Source: Chrysochromulina tobinii (lineage: Eukaryota > Haptophyta > Prymnesiales > Chrysochromulinaceae). From it: a stretch of 21,499 nucleotides of DNA. The DNA is taken from the NCBI GenBank assembly GCA_001275005.1, contig JWZX01001600.1, positions 1 through 21,499 on the forward strand, in the 5' to 3' direction. This document shows positions 7,763 through 14,973 of this stretch, in pieces. The position numbers were made by a program, and so were the translations under genes. The notes under the pieces were generated by a model. It had not been told where the DNA came from. It did not search any database and was given only the letters and a program-made list of their open reading frames with translations. The first letter of the stretch is position 1; each line of letters begins with the position of its first letter.

Positions 7763-10468
7763 ATGGCTGTCAGTCCTGCCAAGCGACCCGCCTCGGCCGT
7801 GTACCTCCTCTTCGTGCTCACAGACGTCGCCTCCGCCACGTGCCCCGGCGGCTGGACGCGCTTTGACGAGGGCGGCAAGTGCTACAAGGTGACCGCGGGG
7901 CGGTTCAACGCCTTGGGGTGCGCGGCAGCGTGCGGTGAGAATGCGTCGCTCGCGTGCATCCGCTCAAGCGCCGAGGCTGACTTTGTTGCCAGCCTCACAC
8001 GCAGCGCGGGTGATGTGTGGATCGGGCTCTACCAGTCGGCCGGCGGCGCAGAGCCCGGTGGTGGGTGGGACACGTGCGCTTCGGGCGAGGCAACCAACTT
8101 TACACTTTGGGGGGACGGGTTCCCGAGCAATGTCGCCTTCTACGCCGCCCCTGCCTCCGCCCGCTCGAAGGAAATTTTTCGGGTCGGGGTCGCAGCCTCC
8201 GCAGTCGTCGCCTTCTCAGCCCCAGCCATCTCGGTCCCCCTTTCGGCCGTGGCCTTCGTCGCACTCGCACCCTTCTCTGCAGCCGTCGCCTTATCGGACG
8301 CCACCATCTGGGGCGTTGGTCAGCAATGCGCCGCCAAGACTCGCGCGTTTCTGCATGATGAGTGGTTCGATCATCCCTGCTATCATCCCCACCAGTGTTT
8401 GTGCGAGCTTGGCGCCTCCGCCTCCGCCGAGTACCTCTCATTCATCGAGGCGGACATTCAGGAAGGACTTCAGCAACTCCGCTGGAGCGTGGTCCTCCTA
8501 TACGGCATCATGATTCCCGCGTGCTGGATCTTCACTCCCGCCTTCTTCATCTGCACTGTCCTCGCCTGGTCCCGCCTCGATTGCAAGACACGCGCGCTGG
8601 CGGCGGTGGGGATGCAGCAGGACCTGTTACCTGCTGTGACCACCGCAGGACCTGTCGCCCGAGCCTCGGCGAACGCGGAGGCCAAGCTCGCAAACGCGGA
8701 GGCCAAGGGTCGGCAGCTCCGTCTGCGTGTGAGCGGGACATTTGTACAGCTCGCCTGGATGCTGTTCGTGCTGGCAGTCGGTCCAACGATAGGCCTGTTC
8801 TTCGGCGTCGACCTCACGCTCATTGCGGGAGCCCAAGGTTTCTACAACGCCGCGTTGCCTTGGGCGATTGCCCTACTGTTCCTCAGTCTGCGCCCCACCG
8901 ACACCAGAGCTATCACCTTCACGTGCATCATTATCTTCGCTATCTTACTGATCGCCACCGGGATCTATTTCATCCTCGCCCCGGCGGGGGGTGTAGGCCT
9001 CATCTTACCCTTCATCTGCGCATCTTGTGCTGCGCTCGTCTGGCCGACACTGAACGTGCGCCTCCCACAACGTCGGCTAGCGGAGCTCACGAAACTAGCC
9101 AAAGCGGAGGCCGAGGCCAAGACCAATGCAGAAAATGTGGCGGCCGAGGTGATGGCGGCCCCAGAAAAAGCCGCGGCGGTGGAGGCGAAGGAGGATGACT
9201 GTTCGGCTGAGTATGCCACGAGGGCGGAGAAGCAAAACACCTTGGATGCGGGAAAACTCACAGAGGATCAGAGAAAGGAGATAGTGAAGCTTCAACAGAA
9301 GCTTGCGCTGATGCAGCCGCGCCGCAAGCTGAAACGCCTGTGGCGAGCGTTCCGCCTCATATCAGTCGGGTTTGCCACCCTCTTTCTGGCCTTCTGCATC
9401 AACGAAACGCTAGTCGACCCGTTTGATGACCCCATAGCCACACAAGGCACGGAGTCAAACATAAGCATCAGCGCCAGCTGGTTGATCGCCTCGCTCGTCT
9501 TGACGCCCGCCAACCGTGGCCGCGTCGTGGCGTGGCTCGGCGCGCTCGGCAAGTCCAACACGGCCGAAAACGAGGCCGCGGCGATTGCGGCGCTCGTCAA
9601 CAACCTCTCCGCCGAAGAGGCGTTCAAGCGAGGGAAAGAGCTCTTCCGTAAGCTGCCATTTTCTCGACTGACGGCTGAAGATCTCCCTGGGACGAGCAAG
9701 GTTCTGGGAGGGTCTTCAAATGGCATGAGCGCTGCCGCCCAGCCCGCCAAGGAGTTCAGTAAAAAGACGGAGAAAGCGATTCTTCACGAAGTGTTCAAGC
9801 GGGGGAAAGAGCTCTTCCGTAAGCTGCCTTTTTCTCGACTGACGGCTGAAGATCTCCCCGGGACGAGCAAGGTTCTGGGAGGGTCTTCAAATGGCATGAG
9901 CGCTGCCGCCCAGCCCACCAAGGAGCTGAGTGACAAGACGGAGAAAGCGATTCTTCACGAAGTCGACGCCTTCATCTCGCACTCGTGGTCCGACGACGGC
10001 GACGCCAAGTACGCTCGAATGACGGAGTGGGCGGCCGGGCGCGATGTCAGCATTTGGCTTGACAAGGCGTGCCTTGACCAGAGAGACATCAAAACGAGCC
10101 TCGCGGGGCTGCCCGTCTTCCTCGCGGGCTGCAAGCAGCTGCTTGTGCTCGCAGGGCCCACGTACGCGTCTCGGCTGTGGTGCGTGATGGAGATCTTTGT
10201 CTTCGTGCGCATGGGCGGCAACCGCGAGGACATGGTCGTGCGGCTGCTGAGCGGCGCGACCGACTTAGCGCCGGCGCTGCAGAAGTTTGACGCGGGCAAG
10301 GCGAAGACCTTCGACCCAACCGACCGTGAGATGCTGTGGGCGGTGATCGAGGCAGCGTTCGGCACCTTCGACCCGTTCAACAAGATTGTGCGTGCCATGC
10401 TCACGGACAAGATTCAGAGGGGCCGGTCTGCGCACTTAGCATCTCTGCAGCTCCCTGTTAGTGTGTAA
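7763..10468 (+). CDS. Lectin-TIR receptor-like protein: signal peptide, C-type lectin domain, multiple TM segments, coiled coil, TIR-like domain
   Basis: 901 codons unspliced; 837 aa if the proposed intron 8132-8323 is removed. Unspliced numbering: signal peptide 1-26. C-type lectin-like domain from CPGGW (27-31) through WIGLY (86-90) and WGDGFPSN (116-123), resuming at QCAAKTR (188) and ending EWFDHPC...CLCEL (about 200-216). Hydrophobic segments at about 244-268, 327-347, 363-376, 385-405, 409-428, 530-546 and perhaps 570-582. A charged Ala/Glu/Lys region at 437-520. A 57-residue tandem duplication at 621-677 and 678-734. A TIR-like domain at 735-820 with DAFISHSWSDD, SIWLDKACLDQ and SRLWCVMEI. 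W806, C807 and E810 sit where the WCxxE motif of TIR domains lies; that Glu is catalytic in NAD-cleaving TIRs. This suggests surface glycan sensing with intracellular signalling (inference). The TIR-like family is common in algal and dinoflagellate proteins as far as I know, but its activity is unknown to me. Confidence 0.85.
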   Translation: MAVSPAKRPASAVYLLFVLTDVASATCPGGWTRFDEGGKCYKVTAGRFNALGCAAACGENASLACIRSSAEADFVASLTRSAGDVWIGLYQSAGGAEPGGGWDTCASGEATNFTLWGDGFPSNVAFYAAPASARSKEIFRVGVAASAVVAFSAPAISVPLSAVAFVALAPFSAAVALSDATIWGVGQQCAAKTRAFLHDEWFDHPCYHPHQCLCELGASASAEYLSFIEADIQEGLQQLRWSVVLLYGIMIPACWIFTPAFFICTVLAWSRLDCKTRALAAVGMQQDLLPAVTTAGPVARASANAEAKLANAEAKGRQLRLRVSGTFVQLAWMLFVLAVGPTIGLFFGVDLTLIAGAQGFYNAALPWAIALLFLSLRPTDTRAITFTCIIIFAILLIATGIYFILAPAGGVGLILPFICASCAALVWPTLNVRLPQRRLAELTKLAKAEAEAKTNAENVAAEVMAAPEKAAAVEAKEDDCSAEYATRAEKQNTLDAGKLTEDQRKEIVKLQQKLALMQPRRKLKRLWRAFRLISVGFATLFLAFCINETLVDPFDDPIATQGTESNISISASWLIASLVLTPANRGRVVAWLGALGKSNTAENEAAAIAALVNNLSAEEAFKRGKELFRKLPFSRLTAEDLPGTSKVLGGSSNGMSAAAQPAKEFSKKTEKAILHEVFKRGKELFRKLPFSRLTAEDLPGTSKVLGGSSNGMSAAAQPTKELSDKTEKAILHEVDAFISHSWSDDGDAKYARMTEWAAGRDVSIWLDKACLDQRDIKTSLAGLPVFLAGCKQLLVLAGPTYASRLWCVMEIFVFVRMGGNREDMVVRLLSGATDLAPALQKFDAGKAKTFDPTDREMLWAVIEAAFGTFDPFNKIVRAMLTDKIQRGRSAHLASLQLPVSV
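8132..8323 (+). other. Probable 192-nt phase-0 intron splitting the lectin domain
   Basis: The segment begins GT (gtcgcc) and ends ggtcag, is pyrimidine-rich, and has length divisible by three with no stop. It therefore reads through as 64 Ala/Val/Ser/Pro-rich residues that fit no lectin fold. Removing it joins ...GDGFPSN directly to QCAAKTR..., restoring the usual C-type lectin spacing before the conserved Cys and the WxDxxC motif. Without RNA evidence it could instead be a retained or alternative segment. Confidence 0.75.
9623..9964 (+). repeat. 171-bp tandem duplication (57 aa twice)
   Basis: Units 9623-9793 and 9794-9964 differ at about 9 of 171 positions by hand count. The clearest amino-acid changes lie near the unit ends (PAKEFSKK versus PTKELSDK). 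The unit FKRGKELFRKLPFSRL... directly precedes the TIR-like domain and ends HEV, so the domain keeps its normal lead-in. High identity suggests a recent duplication. Confidence 0.93.
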
Positions 10469-10848
10469 TTTGTTGCGCCCCGCGTTGGATTAGGCTGTAA
10501 GCGAATCCGCGTGACGAGTCGTGCACTCACGTTTGTGAAAATCATGCTGGTACGTGGTAGGTCAAGGAGAAATCACAACGTCCTTTGAGACGGTGGTGGA
10601 GTGAGCGTGGGGGGACCGCGAAGAAACTGAACTGAACTGAACTGAACATCGCACATGAGAAATCACTCATCAGGGTTGAGGGTAAGAGGATTTGCTCCAT
10701 GGGCGATTGTTGGCGCGTACTGGGCGCCTCTTGAGCGCCTACCGAACGACCGGCGCCACACCCCGAGTAAAACCGCGTGCGGGGGGGCGCCGATATTAAC
10801 AGCCAATTCACACTTTTGCCGTCGTCGCCCCCGCGCGACGACGCAGAA
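10469..10848 (+). other. Intergenic region, probable 3' UTR and promoter of the F-box/WD gene
   Basis: 380 bp between two same-strand genes. It holds a pentanucleotide microsatellite, AACTG repeated four times plus AAC (10625-10647). No open frame with a credible product and no RNA gene is visible. An in-frame GTG at 10777 is not needed as a start, because an ATG lies at 10849. Confidence 0.55.
10625..10647 (+). repeat. (AACTG)4 microsatellite
   Basis: Four perfect copies of AACTG plus AAC, about 200 bp upstream of the ATG at 10849. Confidence 0.95.
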
Positions 10849-11198
10849 ATGAGGCCGAGTGCAGTCGTGGCTGTTGACGTCGCTGTCACGGCCATAATCT
10901 GCACAGGTGCCGCAATGCTCATGTACCGCGTGCTCCGTCTGCGACGGGCTGCACTGGAGCATAGCCGACAGATCGAAGAGGCACTCCAACGGCTTGGCGT
11001 CGCGCAAGAGCGGCTGCAGCGCGATGACCAACGCCTGGACCGATTCGAGCAGCGCTTGGAGACGGTGCAGCGCTGCATGATCGAGCAGTTGGCGGCGCAA
11101 GCCGCCGTGCCCACCAGCATCCACCGCGTGACCATTCCCGACAGCCACAACTGGCTGGCCGAGGCGTCAGCGTCAGCGTCAGCGTCCGCGTACGCATC

Positions 11199-11230
<32 letters not shown>

Positions 11231-12680
11231 TGCCCGTGCCCGCGATTGCTGCCGCATTCGACGGCACGAGGCCGCCAGATGCCACGTCGGACAACACGAT
11301 CAAGCGCCTCGCCGCACCCTGCTACTTCTTGTTGCTTCCGGCGGAGGCGCTGCAGCGCGTGCTCACTCTGGCGGGCAGCAGCGCTACGACGGTCGTGTGC
11401 GAGCGCGTGTGCCGCGAGTGGCACCAGGCGGTGGCGGCGCTACCCTTTTGGCCAGCTTGGCGCGCGCGCGGCGGCTCGCTCGCCGAGAGTCCCTTTTTGC
11501 TGCCGGGCACCGTCGCTTTCACCTTTGGCGCGCCTCCCACAGAAATCTCTTCCGAGGTGCGCGCGGCAGGCGCGCGGGCCATCGAGCACGCACGCCAGCT
11601 CGCGCCCGGCCGCCTACAGCTCGCCGTGTGCGGCACGCAGTGGACGGTACTGCACATGGCGCCGGGTGGTACAGGCGAGCCGACTGCCCTTTGCCAGCAC
11701 CAGGCGCGCGACTTTTTGATGTGCGCGTGCGCGGCGAGCGGCCTCGTCTTCAGCGGCGATAAGGAGGCTCAGCTGCGCGTGTGGTGCGCGCGCACGGGCG
11801 AACTGCTCGCGCGCGTCGGCTTCTCTGGAGCGGCGGTCACGGCGATGGCGGCCTCGGCGGGGCGGCTGCTCGTGGGCGATTCGCAAGGCCACGTGACCGC
11901 TCTCTCATCGAGTGCTCTCCTCCGCGGCGAGACGCATGCGATCGCATGGCGCGCACACGACGGCAAGACGGCCACGCTGCACGCGCGCCCGTACGACGAT
12001 GGCTTTCTCTCGGGCGGCACCGATGGCGCGGTCCGCTCGTGGCAGTACGCAGAGCTCCAACGCGAGGCGCACGAGCTCCGTATGCGCGCCGTCAGCGCAC
12101 ACAGCGGCGCGGTCGGAAACGGCTCCTCGGCCGGCGGCAGCGGCCGGCTACGCAGCAGCGCGTGCGTCGAGTTGGGTCTGTTTGCCATTGCCAACCCCGC
12201 GGCCATGGTGTGCGTCGCGCGCCACCAGGACACGGTGACTGCCTTGTGCCGCGACGGCGAACTTGCAGTCTCGGGCAGTCGCGAGGGTGAGGTGCAGGTG
12301 AGAGCCAACACATGCGCGTGTTGATTCACGAAGTACTGCCTACACACCATGCCCCTCACGCGTGTTGGCTCTGTGTTGGCCCGATTCACGAAGTGCAGGT
12401 CAACCGGCTTGCGGACGGCTCGCGCGTGTTCCGGCTCCCCAGCTCACTGGGCCCCATCAACTGCCTCGCGTGCCTGCGCGGCAAGCTGCTCCTGTGCTCC
12501 GACGACGGCCACCAGGCCACCTTGCAGCTGTGGGACCTGACGACGCAGCGCCTCGTCCAAGAGCTCGGAGGCATCCGCAAGTGGAATGCGCCCACACACA
12601 TCGCATACATGGGCTGCGATCGGGCGATTTGGGTGCGCGACACGACGCTCTCTGTGCTGACGTGGGTGGAAGCGCCTTGA
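10849..12680 (+). CDS. Membrane-anchored F-box / WD-repeat-like protein, one intron, 576 aa
   Basis: Exons 10849-12297 and 12399-12680 (intron 12298-12398) give 483 + 93 codons. The start is the first ATG; the frame is open upstream only to a GTG. Residues 5-28 form a single hydrophobic segment (likely a signal anchor). Residues 32-82 are a Gln/Arg/Leu coiled coil. Residues about 106-131 are an Ala-Ser then Ala-Pro linker made by simple repeats. An F-box-like motif occupies about 161-205: LLLPAEALQRVL, then VCERVCREWHQAVAALPFW. Residues about 270-570 hold several WD-like blades, such as GLVFSGDKEAQLRVW, GFLSGGTDGAVRSW and, after the intron, GHQATLQLWDL. F-box/WD proteins are substrate receptors of SCF ubiquitin ligases, with the F-box binding Skp1 and the propeller the substrate. 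An N-terminal membrane anchor in such a protein is unusual. The blades are divergent, so their number is uncertain. Confidence 0.85.
11164..11250 (+). repeat. Simple repeats coding an Ala-Ser / Ala-Pro linker
   Basis: gcgtca-type hexamers are followed by gcgccc and gtgccc hexamers. They encode alternating Ala-Ser, then Ala-Pro and Val-Pro, a flexible-to-rigid spacer between the coiled coil and the F-box of the F-box/WD protein. Length polymorphism is likely. Confidence 0.85.
12298..12398 (+). other. 101-nt phase-0 GT-AG intron in the F-box/WD gene
   Basis: Donor cag|gtgaga and acceptor gtgcag|gtc. Reading through hits a stop at 12322-12324. Splicing joins EGEVQ to VNRLADGSRVF and continues the WD-like region to the stop at 12678-12680. 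The intron contains gattcacgaagt twice (12324-12335 and 12383-12394). Its tactgcctacacacc (12332-12346) recurs 3' of the gene at 12709-12723. Confidence 0.88.
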
Positions 12681-13190
12681 TCCTTTGAGGCACTTAACCG
12701 TACAGCGCTACTGCCTACACACCTCCAAACTGCGATCTGTGTGTTGTGAGTTGTGGTGTGAACCGTCAACCGTGCGTCTCGACGAGACCACTCGGCCCGC
12801 GCCGTTTTGGCATTTGGGTCGACGTCCGATGTATATTTTTATGCCGACAGACCAGCGCCGGACGTCGCCGGACCGGCCGCGCGCCCCGGCCTGGCCGCGC
12901 GCGGCCGCGGTACCCGCCGCGCCGCGCGACCGGGCGCGAGCCATGCAGCGTGGAGCGCAATTGGTGGAGCGCGTGGAGCGCCCTCCACGGGCACGGCACG
13001 AGGCACGAGTGGGGGCTGCTTCTCCGGCGCCCGATTTGCGATTATAACGCGCTGGCTCGGTCGGCGATCCGCGCCGTCAGTGTTATCGACGATACACGCG
13101 TTAAGGGGGGCACATGTATGAAAACAAATCATGGCGCTCCCCGGAAACGGCAGGCATTTCTGCCAGCGCGAGGGAGCGGCTCGCCCCACC
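12681..13190. other. Convergent intergenic region
   Basis: 510 bp between the 3' ends of the F-box/WD gene and the SRCR gene. The left part carries tactgcctacacacc, shared with the intron just upstream. The middle (about 12850-12970) is a very GC-rich block, and the right end is more AT-rich. No credible gene or RNA was seen; open frames here reflect GC content. Confidence 0.55.
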
Positions 13191-14714
13191 TCACACGCCC
13201 TCCTCCGCTTCGATTGCCTTGCGCAGCGCGCTTGCGAGGGCGTGCTGCGCCTGCTCGCCCGAGTCAGCGGAGGGCGGCACGTGCAGCGCGATGTGCACCT
13301 CGCGCCGTGGTGGGCGCTTGTCGGCGCGGTCGGCGGCATGGAGACGTGAGCAGAGGGCGAGCAGGCAGCCGATGAGGACGACGACGCCGCCGACGGCCGT
13401 GGCGCCGCCAAGGGCGCCAACTTGTACCGGTGTGAGCCCAAGCGCCAGTGGTGCGCGCGCGACCCACCCGACCGATCCCAGCTCGGGCGCGGGCGTGGGC
13501 GGCGGCGGCGGCGGCTTGCGCGGTACAGCGCATAGGAGGTGGATGTCCTCCGTGTGGGAACAGTCGGTGCTGCCCCAGCCGCGGAAGCCACAGTCGGTCA
13601 GCGCCGCCTCCTCTCCGCCGCACTGCAGATTCTCGATCCACACGGGCGCCGCGGGGCGCGGGATGGCCAGGCTCAGCCCAGGACGCTCGTCGTCGTACAC
13701 GTTCGGGCTCGCAAGCGTCCAGTAGCGCAGGGGCGGGCCAAGGCCAAGCTGCCGGCACGCGACCGCCGCATCCGCGCGATCGAAGCCATCGTCGCACACA
13801 GTGCCCCAGGCAGCGATCCGGCCAAGCCGCGGGGACACCCGTGTGGGATCCGATGTGGCATTCACACCCGTGGCGCCGCCGCCCTCCTCGGCAGCGCTCG
13901 GTGGCAAGAGCCGCCACGGCGTCTCGTAGTAAATCTCGAGGCGTCCCGTGTACGGCCCGGGCATGAGGCGTATGGGCGGCGGCGGCATGGGCGGAGGGGG
14001 CGGCGGCGATGGCGACGGGCGTGGTGGCGGTGGCGGCGGCGAGGGCGGCGATGCCCAGCAAGAGAGTCTCAGCGGGTAGCGGCTGCTGCTGCGCCAGCCT
14101 CGCGCATTCGAGAGGCGCGGCGTCGAGGGCAGCAGCGACGAGAGTGGCTCGCCGCCTGGGTGCCACTGCCACCAAAAGCGCCAACCGCTCGCCTGCGTAG
14201 GGCATAAGGAGTCCGTCGGAGTGGAGCGAACGTAATTATCGTCCGTGAGCTCCGCACGCGGGCCCACCACCCACGACCCCAAGGAGCTCAGAAAATAGAG
14301 GTACACGGTATCGTCGGATGAGTTTGAGCCGCTCGAGGCGTCCACCGACTTGTGCGAGAGGGCTCCGTGGTGCAGCTGCGGCGGCTGCTCCGCCTCCTTG
14401 ACGTACACGTAACGGCCGTCGGGCGTCCGCCAATCGCGCCGCTGCGCAAACACGCCCAGTGCATCTGGCTTGGCGCAGCCAATGAATGAGCACGCGCCCA
14501 TGAGCACGACGCGGTCGCATGCGCACTTGGGCGACACCCAGTCCGCGAGTTGGGGACGTGTCGAGCAGAGCGAGCCATCGATGCCACAGGGATCGCACGG
14601 CGGACAGCAGCGGAAGCGACGGTAGAGCGCGTGGCAGGCTGCACCGCGCGCGTGCGCCTGCGAGCAAGTCTCGCCGCTCTGCTGTTCCTCAATGCATTGC
14701 CCGGCACCGAGCAT
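13191..14714 (-). CDS. SRCR-domain receptor-like membrane protein, about 507 aa
   Basis: Counting from the ATG at 14712-14714: residues 17-80 are Cys-rich (about ten Cys). Residues about 92-182 form a Trp/Tyr-rich block (DGRYVYVKEAE, TVYLYFLSSLGSWVVG) of a kind I associate with algal extracellular proteins. Residues 222-247 are a polyproline linker. Residues 257-396 are a scavenger-receptor cysteine-rich domain (GRLEIYYE, WGTVCDDGF, AVACRQLGLG, CGGEEAALTDC, DCSHTEDIHLLC) with six Cys at 307, 320, 365, 375, 385 and 395, like group A, plus a roughly 30-residue insert after the first strand. A second Pro linker, one TM (about 430-455) and a basic cytosolic tail of about 50 residues follow. SRCR domains bind microbes or proteins at cell surfaces in animals; the algal ligand is unknown. 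No signal peptide follows the chosen Met, so an upstream exon may be missing. The frame stays open upstream to 15359, across microsatellite sequence. Confidence 0.85.
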   Translation of the reverse strand: MLGAGQCIEEQQSGETCSQAHARGAACHALYRRFRCCPPCDPCGIDGSLCSTRPQLADWVSPKCACDRVVLMGACSFIGCAKPDALGVFAQRRDWRTPDGRYVYVKEAEQPPQLHHGALSHKSVDASSGSNSSDDTVYLYFLSSLGSWVVGPRAELTDDNYVRSTPTDSLCPTQASGWRFWWQWHPGGEPLSSLLPSTPRLSNARGWRSSSRYPLRLSCWASPPSPPPPPPRPSPSPPPPPPMPPPPIRLMPGPYTGRLEIYYETPWRLLPPSAAEEGGGATGVNATSDPTRVSPRLGRIAAWGTVCDDGFDRADAAVACRQLGLGPPLRYWTLASPNVYDDERPGLSLAIPRPAAPVWIENLQCGGEEAALTDCGFRGWGSTDCSHTEDIHLLCAVPRKPPPPPPTPAPELGSVGWVARAPLALGLTPVQVGALGGATAVGGVVVLIGCLLALCSRLHAADRADKRPPRREVHIALHVPPSADSGEQAQHALASALRKAIEAEEGV

Positions 14715-14799
14715 GACGGTCGCACTACCCGGTTTCTGGTCCGGTTCGGTCCACGCAGCGCGTTCTTGGTCCGGGCCTTCTGCGCCTTCTGCTTCCGCA

Positions 14800-14821
14800 C
14801 GAGCGCGCGCGCGCGCGCTCG
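14800..14821. repeat. 22-bp perfect palindrome of alternating CG
   Basis: cgagcgcgcgc followed by its exact reverse complement. Alternating purine-pyrimidine runs of this kind can adopt Z-DNA or a cruciform (known DNA property). Its place in the bidirectional spacer makes a regulatory or instability role possible. Confidence 0.9.
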
Positions 14822-14923
14822 CGATCGGTCCACGTCGCGAAACGTCCACTTTTCCCAAGAGGATCTTGGGGCCGTCACGAAAGTCTTCCAAGGAGAAACT
14901 CAAAACGACTTGATTTCCACGAG

Positions 14924-14952
14924 ACTTGACTTGACTTGACTTGACTTGACTT
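14924..14952 (+). repeat. (ACTTG)5 microsatellite next to the FkbM start
   Basis: Five perfect ACTTG units plus ACTT, ending 21 bp before the ATG at 14974. The unit contains TTGAC in tandem. Confidence 0.95.
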
Positions 14953-14973
14953 CGCGAGAGGAGGGTCTTGCAC

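Larger units (their letters stand above)
14715..14973. promoter_or_regulatory. Short bidirectional spacer between SRCR and FkbM genes
   Basis: 259 bp separate two divergent ATGs, so both promoters should lie here unless the SRCR gene has a further 5' exon. It contains a 22-bp perfect CG-rich palindrome (14800-14821), an inverted repeat cccaaga-gga-tcttggg (14854-14870) and an (ACTTG)5 tract ending 21 bp before the FkbM ATG. No TATA box was seen. Promoter function is inferred from gene layout only. Confidence 0.45.

Noticed and set aside
10777-10848. GTG start 24 codons upstream for the F-box/WD gene
   Set aside because: Eukaryotic starts are normally ATG, and the first in-frame ATG is at 10849, just before the hydrophobic anchor.
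13264-14205. 313-codon minus-strand frame overlapping the SRCR gene
   Set aside because: It is a shifted frame of the SRCR gene, without domain content.
14968-14973. TTG start for the FkbM gene
   Set aside because: An ATG follows two codons later at 14974.
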